Notes under the pieces: model-generated
What the model saw: the letters and a program-made list of their open reading frames with translations, nothing else
What the model was told of the DNA's origin: nothing
The model's database searches: none
Source: DAIRET01 sp036795455
Lineage (GTDB): Bacteria > Bacteroidota > Ignavibacteria > Ignavibacteriales > Ignavibacteriaceae
Reading direction: 5' to 3'
Assembly (NCBI GenBank): GCA_036795455.1
Contig: DAIRET010000038.1
Span: 1-19,347 of the forward strand
DNA: 19,347 nucleotides
Shown here: positions 1 through 8,096 of the stretch, piece after piece
Numbering within the stretch: position 1 is the stretch's first letter
Layout of the letters: each line of letters opens with the position of its first letter
Translations under genes and position numbers: made by a program

Positions 1-176
1 TAATAAAAGTATTTGATGTTCTCGGTAAAGAAATAAAAACAGTTGTGGATAATGAACTTGCCGAAGGGACACATCAGGTAAAGTTTAATGCCGGAGGTTT
101 ACCGAGCGGGGTATACTTCTACCGAATCACTGCCGGGAAGTATTCCGAAACGAAGAAGATGCTGGTAACAAAGTAA
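1..176 (+). CDS. C-terminal fragment of a T9SS-secreted protein (sorting domain)
   Basis: The reading frame enters from the left edge (first full codon at base 3) and ends at TAA 174-176, leaving 57 residues. The peptide contains IKVFDVLGKEI, VKFNAGGLPSGVYFYRI and KKMLVTK at the end. This is the beta-sandwich Por/type IX secretion sorting domain found at the C terminus of secreted or surface proteins in Bacteroidota and Ignavibacteria. In that family the domain directs outer-membrane export and is then removed. The function of the cargo part cannot be told because it lies outside the window. A strong hairpin follows 11 bp after the stop. A related domain begins at the other end of the window in the gene starting at 17240. 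Confidence 0.85.
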   Translation, partial: IKVFDVLGKEIKTVVDNELAEGTHQVKFNAGGLPSGVYFYRITAGKYSETKKMLVTK

Positions 177-187
177 TCTTTTACAAA

Positions 188-216
188 AAGGGAAGCCGCA
201 CCCAAAGGCTTCCCTT
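188..216. terminator. Bidirectional intrinsic terminator between convergent genes
   Basis: A 10-bp perfect inverted repeat (AAGGGAAGCC at 188-197 and GGCTTCCCTT at 207-216) has a 9-nt loop. It lies between the T9SS-cargo stop on + and the holA stop on -. Read on the minus strand the stem is followed by a short T run, a good Rho-independent terminator for holA. On + the tail is T/A-rich (TTATTATAA). Confidence 0.8.
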
Positions 217-224
217 ATTATAAA

Positions 225-1229
225 CTAATTCAGAATTTTTGTTAATAATATCGTAAGAACTGTTTTCTCATCAATGGAGGTTGATTTAACCGAGAGGTCT
301 GCTTCAAGTAATGCTTTTGAGATACGGTATAGCTTTTTATTGTCGTAATAATCACGTGCTGATTTGTATCCGGAATAGTAGTAGGGAATTGTTCCCACAA
401 TTCTTGCGGCTTCAGCATCGGGCATTTTCTTTTCGTTCAGTTCCGTAATTTGAGCCAGCCCTGTAAAATATTTATTCAAAAAAGCGATTACCGGGATTAT
501 ATTCTCCCGTTCAAGTAGATTGTAACCGACACGGAAAGCTTTTTCTTTATCGCGTACTGCGATTGCATTTTGTAGATCAAAAATCGTGTATTCTTTTGAA
601 GAAATTACATGCGATTGAACCATCTCGAATGTAATCTCGGTTTTATCTTCAAGGTATGTCAGCATTTTCTCAAGCTGCATTTCAAGGATTGAACGGTTCT
701 CGCCTGTTAGTTCAACAAGGTAAGCAGCATTCGCACCGGAAAGTTTTTTCCCTTTGGAAGAAACATAACTTACCGCCCAATCCGCCAATCCGTCTGCTTT
801 TAATTCTTTTGCTTCGAATATCCAGCCTTGTTCAATCAACTTTTTGAAAAACTTGTTCTCAAAACTTCTGATCCCCTCTTCATGGATAAGTACAAGAACT
901 GTAAAATCGGGTGCAGAGTTGAGATAGTTGTTCAGTTTTGCGGTGTCTTTTACTTTCTCAAATTCTTTTACTACTACTAATTTCTTACCGGGACCGAAAG
1001 GGAATGAAAGAGAAAAATCTATTATTTCAAGAACATTACAAGTTGAGCCGTAGAAGACATGCCTGTCAAAATCGGAAGCAATTTCCGGTTGAATAGCTTT
1101 TTCAATTACAGCTAAAGTGTTTTTTACCTGGAACGAATCCTCCCCGAAAATAAAATAAACAGGAAGAAACTTTTTCTGTTTCAACTGTTTTTCAATTTCA
1201 GTAACAGATGCTAAACGTTGCTTGCCCAT
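225..1229 (-). CDS. holA: DNA polymerase III subunit delta
   Basis: This 334-residue protein has the length and pattern of HolA, the clamp-loader subunit that opens the beta sliding clamp during replication. The N terminus has LPVYFIFGEDSFQVKNTL (about residues 22-39), the usual opening of the delta AAA+-like domain. There is no Walker A P-loop, as expected because delta does not hydrolyse ATP. A central KLVVVKEFEKV segment and helical C-terminal collar sequence (FDLQNAIAVRDKEKAF ... VIAFLNKYF) also fit. The ATG at 1229 is preceded by AAGGA five bases upstream, a good ribosome-binding site. The gene ends just before the convergent terminator at 188-216. It is a housekeeping gene and says nothing special about its neighbours. 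Confidence 0.92.
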   Translation of the reverse strand: MGKQRLASVTEIEKQLKQKKFLPVYFIFGEDSFQVKNTLAVIEKAIQPEIASDFDRHVFYGSTCNVLEIIDFSLSFPFGPGKKLVVVKEFEKVKDTAKLNNYLNSAPDFTVLVLIHEEGIRSFENKFFKKLIEQGWIFEAKELKADGLADWAVSYVSSKGKKLSGANAAYLVELTGENRSILEMQLEKMLTYLEDKTEITFEMVQSHVISSKEYTIFDLQNAIAVRDKEKAFRVGYNLLERENIIPVIAFLNKYFTGLAQITELNEKKMPDAEAARIVGTIPYYYSGYKSARDYYDNKKLYRISKALLEADLSVKSTSIDEKTVLTILLTKILN

Positions 1230-1308
1230 TTATTTCCTTGAACTGCTTCTACAATCATAAGTTTTTTTACTGTTATGGGACTACTTGAATCTACAATTGA
1301 ATTAATAA

Positions 1309-1356
1309 AGCGGTGTTCGGATTTGTATAACAATATATGTTAAAGAGAACACCGCT
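1309..1356 (-). terminator. Probable terminator downstream of the cyclophilin gene
   Basis: The perfect 10-bp arms AGCGGTGTTC (1309-1318) and GAACACCGCT (1347-1356) enclose a 28-nt loop that itself contains a 5-bp stem (TAACA/TGTTA). On the minus strand, downstream of the cyclophilin stop at 1390, the arms are followed by TTTATTAATT, which fits an intrinsic terminator with an unusually long, structured loop. The rest of the 1230-1389 gap holds no visible gene. Confidence 0.6.
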
Positions 1357-1389
1357 AAAATTTCTCGTCCCTACCGGTTAATAATTAAC

Positions 1390-2022
1390 TTATTTAACCC
1401 GTTTTTCGATTGTAACGGTTTCCATTACAACATTAGTAAGCGGTTTGTCTCCCGGTTTTGAAGTAGCAACTTTACCGATAGCAGTAACGACTTCCATTCC
1501 TCCGATTACTTTTCCGAATACAGTGTGTTTACCATCCAACCAAGGAGTAGCAACCAGAGTAATGAAAAATTGACTTCCGTTTGTGTTTGGACCGGCGTTA
1601 GCCATTGATAAGATACCTGCCCCGGTATGTTTCAACTGAGGATGAATTTCATCTGCGAATTTATGTCCGTAAATACTTTCACCTCCGCGCCCGGTTCCGG
1701 TCGGGTCGCCGCCTTGAATCATAAAGCCATCAATTACACGGTGAAAAATAACGCCGTTGTAATACCCTTTTTTTGCGAGTTCAGCAAAGTTATGAACTGT
1801 TTTCGGTGTTTGTTCTTCAAATAATTCTATTTCGATAATTCCCATGCTTGTATTTATAACCGCTACAAGCATAGAGTCTGTTGTTGCACTTGAATCCTGC
1901 ATTATTTCTCTTTCTGTTGTTTCTGTATTATTATCTTTTTTAACATCCTTCGATGAATTTGATCCCATACAACCGGATGTGAGGAATGTAAATAAAACAA
2001 TTACGCTAAAAAACTGCTTCAC
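1390..2022 (-). CDS. Lipoprotein peptidyl-prolyl cis-trans isomerase, cyclophilin type
   Basis: The 210-residue protein has a lipoprotein signal peptide (MKQFFSVIVLFTFLTSGC, lipobox LTSGC with acceptor Cys18), a short Ser/Thr/Asp/Lys-rich tether to about residue 50, and a full cyclophilin domain (53-207). Active-site residues are present: Arg95 in FHRVIDGF, Gln103 in MIQGGD, Gln151-Phe152 in NTNGSQFF, Trp161 and His166 in WLDGKHTVFG. These correspond to human CypA Arg55, Gln63, Gln111-Phe112, Trp121 and His126. It should isomerise proline bonds and help fold proteins at the periplasmic face of a membrane. The start is GTG, chosen because AGGAG lies 8 nt upstream and the signal peptide begins exactly there. 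Its upstream region runs into the assembly gap, so its promoter is not visible. Confidence 0.93.
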   Translation of the reverse strand: MKQFFSVIVLFTFLTSGCMGSNSSKDVKKDNNTETTEREIMQDSSATTDSMLVAVINTSMGIIEIELFEEQTPKTVHNFAELAKKGYYNGVIFHRVIDGFMIQGGDPTGTGRGGESIYGHKFADEIHPQLKHTGAGILSMANAGPNTNGSQFFITLVATPWLDGKHTVFGKVIGGMEVVTAIGKVATSKPGDKPLTNVVMETVTIEKRVK

Positions 2023-2030
2023 TTGGTTTA

Positions 2031-2035
2031 CTCCT
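2031..2035 (-). promoter_or_regulatory. Shine-Dalgarno site that fixes the GTG start of the cyclophilin gene
   Basis: AGGAG on the minus strand lies 8 nt before the GTG at 2022-2020. It is one of the clearest ribosome-binding sites in the window and supports GTG rather than a later ATG as the start. Confidence 0.7.
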
Positions 2036-2066
2036 AATTTGTTTAAAATTTCATTCCGAATATAAG

Positions 2067-2166
2067 NNNNNNNNNNNNNNNNNNNNNNNNNNNNNNNNNN
2101 NNNNNNNNNNNNNNNNNNNNNNNNNNNNNNNNNNNNNNNNNNNNNNNNNNNNNNNNNNNNNNNNNN
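2067..2166. other. Assembly gap (100 Ns)
   Basis: Exactly 100 undetermined bases, the conventional size for a scaffold gap of unknown length. The DUF389 stop codon begins at the first base after the gap, and only 44 bp upstream of the cyclophilin start are read on the other side. Genes may be missing here, so the minus-strand operon cannot be assumed to continue from DUF389 into the cyclophilin gene. Confidence 0.97.
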
Positions 2167-3501
2167 TTATCTCACTTCTTCAAAATGAATTTTAACTTTT
2201 TTATCAGTAAGTCTTGCCTGCAGCCAATCTGTTATTTTGGTTCTGTCCGTATTGTTCAGCGACCTGTTTTTTGAAGATACAAGCACAAGCGCAACGTTAT
2301 CCCGCTTTATTACAGAATCCTTTGTAAAAACCATCGTCTCCGAATAAGAAGTAGAAAGTATCTGCGGATACAACGGCTTAAGTTCACTTAGTAACTGCTT
2401 TCCGAATTCATTTACTTTTGCCATACTGTCTCTTTTCTGCTCGTTTGTTTTGAGCATTAAAGATAGCCGGTTTATTTCCGCTTTTAGATTTTCAACTTCG
2501 TTCAATTCCGTTCTAAATTCGGCAAATGAAAAGCCTTGTTTAAAAGAAATATTTGCTTTTTCAAGTGAAAAGTCTTTTGCTTTTTCTACAATTGCTTTTT
2601 GATGTGCTTCTGTTAGAGAGCCGCCGCCGTATACAAGATTAATGCTTTTGCTGCCTGCACTTATTTCATGCTTCAACAAATAATTTCCTTCAAAAATACT
2701 GATGTTACGAATGAAGTTATTCGCATTCTCTGTAAACTGTTCTTTTTCTACGAGACCATATCCGAAATAAATACTCGGAATAATTGTAACGAGAATAACA
2801 CCGGTAATTATTCGGTTAACTTTCTGTTTTTGTGTTTCATCAACAAGGGTACGGATTGGAAAACGCAGTACCTGAGATACAATAACTGAAGATATTGCAA
2901 TGAAAACTGTGTTTATTGTAAACAGATAAAATGCACCGAAGAAAAAATTGAATTTCGCAGTTGCAAGCCCGTAGCCGGCTGTACACAAAGGAGGCATTAA
3001 TGCAGTGGCTATCGCAACTCCCGGGATAACGTTTCCTTTCTGCTTACTTGTAATTGCAACAATACCGGCAAGCCCTCCGAACAATGCGATTAATACATCA
3101 TAAATGGTTGGACTTGTTCTTGCTAAGAGTTCTGAGTGAGCATTGGAAACGGGGGTAATAGCAAAATAAAAAGTTGAAGCCACCAAACTTGCAATGACTG
3201 CAAATGTGAAGTTTTTTACTGCAATTCTTAACAGGGGAAAATTGTAAGTGGCTATACTATAACCCATCCCGTTAATCGGTCCCATCAGCGGAGAGATAAG
3301 CATTGCACCGATTATTACGGCAGTTGAATTCATATTAAGTCCAACCGATGCAACAATAATTGCAAACATTAAAATCCAGAGATTTGTACCTCTAAAATTT
3401 ATATCCTTTATTATCGTTTCATGTATAATGTCAAACTTTTCGGTCTCGCCGTCAAGATTGAAATAATGAAGGACCTTCTCAAGAATATTGTCTTTCTTCA
3501 T
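2167..3501 (-). CDS. DUF389 family integral membrane protein
   Basis: A 444-residue membrane protein with the signature of the DUF389 family (uncharacterised hydrophobic domain). The motifs are GAMLISPLMGPINGMGYSIA at about residues 65-84 and IPGVAIATALMPPLCTAGYG at about 159-178. About seven hydrophobic segments occupy residues 40-250. They are followed by a soluble C-terminal part of about 190 residues with a charged, coiled-coil-like stretch (NEVENLKAEINRLSLMLK). The molecular function of the family is not established. I chose ATG 3501; an in-frame TTG at 3513 would add four residues, and neither has a clear ribosome-binding site. The gene begins 41 bp after the upstream GH3 stop and is probably cotranscribed. 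The stop abuts the assembly gap. Confidence 0.88.
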   Translation of the reverse strand: MKKDNILEKVLHYFNLDGETEKFDIIHETIIKDINFRGTNLWILMFAIIVASVGLNMNSTAVIIGAMLISPLMGPINGMGYSIATYNFPLLRIAVKNFTFAVIASLVASTFYFAITPVSNAHSELLARTSPTIYDVLIALFGGLAGIVAITSKQKGNVIPGVAIATALMPPLCTAGYGLATAKFNFFFGAFYLFTINTVFIAISSVIVSQVLRFPIRTLVDETQKQKVNRIITGVILVTIIPSIYFGYGLVEKEQFTENANNFIRNISIFEGNYLLKHEISAGSKSINLVYGGGSLTEAHQKAIVEKAKDFSLEKANISFKQGFSFAEFRTELNEVENLKAEINRLSLMLKTNEQKRDSMAKVNEFGKQLLSELKPLYPQILSTSYSETMVFTKDSVIKRDNVALVLVSSKNRSLNNTDRTKITDWLQARLTDKKVKIHFEEVR

Positions 3502-3542
3502 CGCATTTACCAATTAAGTAAGTGATTTGTTTAAATCCATTT

Positions 3543-5180
3543 CTACAAAAACAATTTGACGGGTGAAACTCCCTCAAATTTGATTTTCCCCAGTAATCCT
3601 TTTACTACTGCTTTCTGCGAAATTTTCATATCACCGTAAGCGTTTATATAAGTCCCGATTGATTTGAAAGATGTAATTAAATACGGGTCGCCGAAACTTA
3701 TAAGTATCGTATCAATATTTTCTTTGAATAGCTTATTCAGAAACTCTGCTTGTTCCGGCAGCAAACTGAATCCACCTTGATAAGCTCTTATCCTGACAAA
3801 AACAGGCAGGACGATACAATCCGATTGCTTTGCAATTTCAAATGCTTTTTCATAGTCGGCATTGCTGCTTTTAGAGTTCAAGATTTTCTTTCTAAAAAGT
3901 GTAAAGTTTTCAGTAAGATGATTTTGAAAGAATAATTCTGTATCTGTTTCAACATTATCGGTAATAGTCAAACATGAGACTTTATTCAACCGATTGACCG
4001 GGACAAGATTTTTATCGTCTTTAATTAGTGTAATTGATTTGTCGGCGATTTCCTGAGCAATAGACGTAATTCTATCACTTCCGATTATTTCGGGAATACT
4101 CTTAAAATTAATTCTCTTCTTCTCTGCAAGTTTCAAACTCTGCTTAGCCGAAAGTATTTTGAAACAACTTTCATTAATTCTCTCTTCCGGGATGTTGCCG
4201 TTGGAAACAGCTTCAAAAATGGAGTCCAAAGCTATATCATCATCCGGTGGAAAGAGAAGAATATCCGCACCGGCATTAATTGATCTTATCGCTGCATCAG
4301 CTGCAGAAAAATAGTTTGCAACTCCGTACATGTTCATTGCATCGGTTATTATCAATCCGTCAAAGCCGAGTTTCTCTTTCAGTAATTCCGTTATAATCGA
4401 ATACGACAATGTGGATGGTAATCCTTTTTCTTTTTCAAGCGAAGGGACTTCAAGATGACCGATCATCACAGCATGAACACCAGCTTCAATACACTTTTTA
4501 AACGGGTACAATTCCCGCTCATTCATTAAATCAAGCGGAGTCGCTATCAACGGTAATTGATTATGTGAATCAACATTGGTGTTGCCGTGTCCGGGGAAAT
4601 GCTTTGCGCAGGACAAAGCTTCCGCATCAATTGAGCCTTTTATGAAGGCTTCACAAAAACGGGACACGATTTCTTTATCATCGGAATAAGCCCTGATGTT
4701 TACAATCGGGTTTTCAGGGTCGGAATTAATATCGGCAACAGGCGAAAAATTTTGATGCACACCAACCGCATTCATCTCTTCAGCAATTGCTTTCGCCATT
4801 TGATAGGCGTAGCCGGGATTCCCGGTCGCGGCAACCGCCATATTGTACGGAAACTCGGTTCCGTCAATCAGACGCATAGCAATACCGCGTTCAAAGTCGG
4901 CTGTTATTAATAACGGTACATCGGAAAACGATTGAAGAGTATCAATTAAATGAGCGTAACCGTAAACCGTTCCTTTGAAAAAACAGAGCGCTCCGACTTT
5001 ATCTTCAGCAACTAATTTTTTTAATCTTTTATACTCCGGTGAATCATAACTCGCATAATTACCGAAAGCATACGGCATTATCATCTGTGCAATTTTTTCT
5101 TTAAGCGTAAGTCGGTTGAATAAACTCTCAACCTCTATTATTTCTTTATGTGTAAGTTTGAAAAAATTGTTATCTCTCAT
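3543..5180 (-). CDS. Cytoplasmic GH3 beta-N-acetylhexosaminidase (NagZ-like)
   Basis: A 545-residue glycoside hydrolase family 3 protein of the NagZ branch, which removes non-reducing GlcNAc from muropeptides or chito-oligomers. KHFPGHG lies at 193-199, followed by the Asp-His acid/base dyad D204/H206 in VDSHNQLP. The predicted nucleophile is D280 in IITDAMNM. Residues about 360-545 form the second alpha/beta domain seen in two-domain NagZ proteins, ending in GVSPVKLFL. There is no signal peptide, unlike its neighbour, so it should act in the cytosol. The start ATG lies 6 bp after the stop of the GH3-serine hydrolase gene, without a ribosome-binding site, so translation is probably coupled. 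The two GH3 proteins are clearly related along their length, consistent with tandem duplication. The exact substrate is inferred from family and context. Confidence 0.9.
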   Translation of the reverse strand: MRDNNFFKLTHKEIIEVESLFNRLTLKEKIAQMIMPYAFGNYASYDSPEYKRLKKLVAEDKVGALCFFKGTVYGYAHLIDTLQSFSDVPLLITADFERGIAMRLIDGTEFPYNMAVAATGNPGYAYQMAKAIAEEMNAVGVHQNFSPVADINSDPENPIVNIRAYSDDKEIVSRFCEAFIKGSIDAEALSCAKHFPGHGNTNVDSHNQLPLIATPLDLMNERELYPFKKCIEAGVHAVMIGHLEVPSLEKEKGLPSTLSYSIITELLKEKLGFDGLIITDAMNMYGVANYFSAADAAIRSINAGADILLFPPDDDIALDSIFEAVSNGNIPEERINESCFKILSAKQSLKLAEKKRINFKSIPEIIGSDRITSIAQEIADKSITLIKDDKNLVPVNRLNKVSCLTITDNVETDTELFFQNHLTENFTLFRKKILNSKSSNADYEKAFEIAKQSDCIVLPVFVRIRAYQGGFSLLPEQAEFLNKLFKENIDTILISFGDPYLITSFKSIGTYINAYGDMKISQKAVVKGLLGKIKFEGVSPVKLFL

Positions 5181-5186
5181 ATAGTT

Positions 5187-8093
5187 CTATTTTTCTAAAG
5201 CATTTATAATCGCACTATGAAGTGATGGTCTGAAATTACCGAGTTTCGAGTTTTCTCTTGTCGGGTAAACCCGGTTTGTTAGAAGAACTACAATTAAATT
5301 TCTTGTAGGGTCTGTCCAAACCGAAGTACCTGTAAACCCGGTGTGTCCGTAACTTACCGGAGAAAATAGTTTACCTGCAGACGAGCCGGGCGAGTTAATT
5401 CCCCAGCCCAAACACCTTGTACTGCTTTCCGATTCCCGCTTTGTGAATAGTTCTACCGTTTCTTTTTTAATATACTGTTTACCCTGATAAAAACCTTTTT
5501 GCAACAACATTTGAAGTAATACGGAAATATCTCTTGCAGTAGAGAACAAACCTGCATGTCCGGCAACTCCACCGAGAGAGAATGCATTCTCATCATGCAC
5601 CTCTCCTTGTACTAATCGGTTTCTCCAGTAATCATCAATCTCTGTTGGAGCAATACGGTTTTTCATTTCAACCGGGGGATTGAAGAGAGTGTTTTTCATT
5701 CCAAGCGGGGCAAACAATTCATCATAACAAAATCTATCGAGAGTTTTCCCGGTAACTTTTTCGATTATTTTTTGAAGGGTAATCATTCCCAAATCTGAAT
5801 AAAGAGTTTTTGTTCCCGGTTCAAATTCAAGTTTACTTTGGTAAATATCATCAATTATTTCGGAACCTTTTTTATTCATTTTATAGTACGGTTTGAACGC
5901 CGGTAAACCGCTATTATGTAAAAGTAAATTTCTTATTGTTACGTTTTCTTTACCGGAAGCAGCAAACGCGGGAATATAAGCTGTAACCTTATCATCAAGT
6001 TTAAACAATCCTCTATCAATGCAAATCATAGCAGCGTTTGTTGTTGCTGTTACCTTTGTAACCGATGCAAGATCAAAGATAGTGGAAGTGGACATTTTTT
6101 CGGCATTTCTATCGTATGTATGTTTTCCGTATGCTTTTTCATATACGATGTTGCCGTCTTTCGCTATTAAAATTACCGCACCCGGGAAAGCAGAATCTTT
6201 GATTGCTTTTTCAAAAAGTACGTCAATCTTTTTTAAGTTGGATTGTTGTTTCTGTTTCAAACCGGAAGCGTCAACCGATAAAGTCGACTTTTCAAGAATC
6301 ATTGAACTACCGGCTGCATAACCGCTGTTCGGGATTGAAACCGGCAGTATACCGGAAATTGTTTTCTCTCCGAATATAGCTTCTTCAAGCGCTTTCTCTG
6401 AAACATGAATATCACCGTAGTTGCATAAATAAGCATCAACATCGGGGAAGTTCATAAGTAAATACGGATTGCCATGAGAGAGCAATATTACAGGCTTTTG
6501 TAATTTCATTATCGAGTTGATAAATTTTTCCTGGTTCTGCGCCAGGGTTACACTTCCTTTGTAATCACGTACTTTTACATAAACCGAAAGAATAATAACA
6601 TCAGCATCTTTAGCCGAATCAACGGCTTCGGTATAACTCTTATCTTTGCTTTTGAGCGGCAGAGTAATGTTCTTTATGTTTACTAATCTATCATTCAACC
6701 ATTGTTCAAAACTTGCGGCAGCATTTGAGGTTTCACTGTCAAGCAGTGAATAGTGAGCATACTTTGTTTTTAAGCATTGCCTGATCGGAATAATTCCGTT
6801 TTTATTCTTTACAATTGTAATTGATTTTTCAGCTATCTTCTTTGCTATTTGTCTTGAAGAAAAAGCTCCGACACTCTTTTTCATTTTTTCTACATCGGTA
6901 AACTTTTCCGAGTCGAGATTCACCCATTTTTTTAACAGTAATACTTTTCTTACGGATTGATTTATTCTTTCCTCATCTATATCGCCGGTTTTAACTGCAT
7001 CAAGAATGCCGAAATAAGAATCATCTTCGTTTTCGGGGAATAGAATCACATCGTTACCGGCTTTGATTGCAAGTACAGCAGCTTCTGCATTCGAGAAGTT
7101 TTTAGTAATCGATTTCATATTCATTGCATCGGTTACAACAAGTCCCTTAAATCTCATCTTGTTTTGAAGTAGTTCCGAGACCACTTTTTCCGAAAGCGAA
7201 GATGGAAGATTTTTTTTCGGTTCAAATGCCGGTACTGCAAGATGCCCGATCATTACGGACATTACTCCCGAGCTAATATTTGATTTGAAGGTTGATAATT
7301 CAACTTCATTTAAATCGCTTTTCTTACCCGATAAAACCGGCAGTGATCTATGCGAATCGAGTGATGTATTACCATGCCCCGGGAAATGCTTAGATGTTGC
7401 AGCCATTTTATTATTCTGCAAACCCTTTATGAAAGCGTTAGTATGGTTTTTAACGAGTTCAATATCTTCTCCGAAAGCACGCACATTAATAATAGGATTG
7501 AGCGGATTATTGTTCACGTCCGAAACGGGTGCAAAATTAAGATGAACACCGAGAGCACGCCCTTCCTTAGCGATTATTTCAGCCATTTTATATGTAAGGT
7601 TAACATCATTTGCAGCTCCCACTCCCATTAAATTTGGAAAGGATGTTGCCCCGCGAACTCTTTGAGTTACACCGTTTTCAAAATCTGCAGAAATCAATAG
7701 CGGAATTCTGGAAATATTTTGCAGCCTGTTTATCAATTCAACTTTTTCTTCCATCCTGCTTCTGAAGAAAACAAATCCTCCGACATTCAGATTATTAACG
7801 AGGTAAGAAAGACGTTGGAATTCCTGGCTCTCTTCTCCGTAATTAAAGCCGTGTGCATAAGGAAAGATTAATTGTCCCACTTTCTCTTCGATTGTCATGT
7901 TGGAAAGAAGTCCTTCTACCCAATCATCATCATTAATTTTGAATAGAGAAACATCTTTAATAGTTTTAAATCTCTGGTTATCGGACAAAACTATTTTGTG
8001 GTCTTTCTTCAAAGATAAAACGACATTTCCTCCCCAAACAAATGCAACGAAAAGAAGAAGCAAAAGGATAAAAGTTGTTTTGTTATTCATCAT
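5187..8093 (-). CDS. Exported NagZ-type GH3 fused to a beta-lactamase-family serine hydrolase (NagZ-AmiE-like)
   Basis: A 968-residue, two-enzyme protein. Residues 1-30 are a signal peptide or membrane anchor (MMNNK then LLLLLFVAFVWGG). The GH3 part (about 55-600) has KHFPGHG at 235-241, the dyad D246/H248 (LDSHRSLP) and nucleophile D322 (VVTDAMNM). The C-terminal part (about 615-968) is a class C beta-lactamase/PBP-like domain: SVTK with Ser677 and Lys680, Tyr765-Ser-Asp in place of the usual YxN, and HTG at 917-919. In Bacillus, NagZ and the related serine hydrolase AmiE act in sequence to remove GlcNAc and then the peptide from MurNAc. By analogy this chain would do both in the periplasm. 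Amidase activity is inference; an esterase or DD-peptidase is possible. It starts 3 bp after the permease stop, so the genes are coupled. Confidence 0.9.
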   Translation of the reverse strand: MMNNKTTFILLLLLFVAFVWGGNVVLSLKKDHKIVLSDNQRFKTIKDVSLFKINDDDWVEGLLSNMTIEEKVGQLIFPYAHGFNYGEESQEFQRLSYLVNNLNVGGFVFFRSRMEEKVELINRLQNISRIPLLISADFENGVTQRVRGATSFPNLMGVGAANDVNLTYKMAEIIAKEGRALGVHLNFAPVSDVNNNPLNPIINVRAFGEDIELVKNHTNAFIKGLQNNKMAATSKHFPGHGNTSLDSHRSLPVLSGKKSDLNEVELSTFKSNISSGVMSVMIGHLAVPAFEPKKNLPSSLSEKVVSELLQNKMRFKGLVVTDAMNMKSITKNFSNAEAAVLAIKAGNDVILFPENEDDSYFGILDAVKTGDIDEERINQSVRKVLLLKKWVNLDSEKFTDVEKMKKSVGAFSSRQIAKKIAEKSITIVKNKNGIIPIRQCLKTKYAHYSLLDSETSNAAASFEQWLNDRLVNIKNITLPLKSKDKSYTEAVDSAKDADVIILSVYVKVRDYKGSVTLAQNQEKFINSIMKLQKPVILLSHGNPYLLMNFPDVDAYLCNYGDIHVSEKALEEAIFGEKTISGILPVSIPNSGYAAGSSMILEKSTLSVDASGLKQKQQSNLKKIDVLFEKAIKDSAFPGAVILIAKDGNIVYEKAYGKHTYDRNAEKMSTSTIFDLASVTKVTATTNAAMICIDRGLFKLDDKVTAYIPAFAASGKENVTIRNLLLHNSGLPAFKPYYKMNKKGSEIIDDIYQSKLEFEPGTKTLYSDLGMITLQKIIEKVTGKTLDRFCYDELFAPLGMKNTLFNPPVEMKNRIAPTEIDDYWRNRLVQGEVHDENAFSLGGVAGHAGLFSTARDISVLLQMLLQKGFYQGKQYIKKETVELFTKRESESSTRCLGWGINSPGSSAGKLFSPVSYGHTGFTGTSVWTDPTRNLIVVLLTNRVYPTRENSKLGNFRPSLHSAIINALEK

Positions 8094-8096
8094 TTT

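Noticed and set aside
6019..6321. 100-codon plus-strand ORF opposite the GH3-serine hydrolase gene
   Set aside because: It lies opposite the SVTK active-site region of the serine hydrolase and has no independent support.
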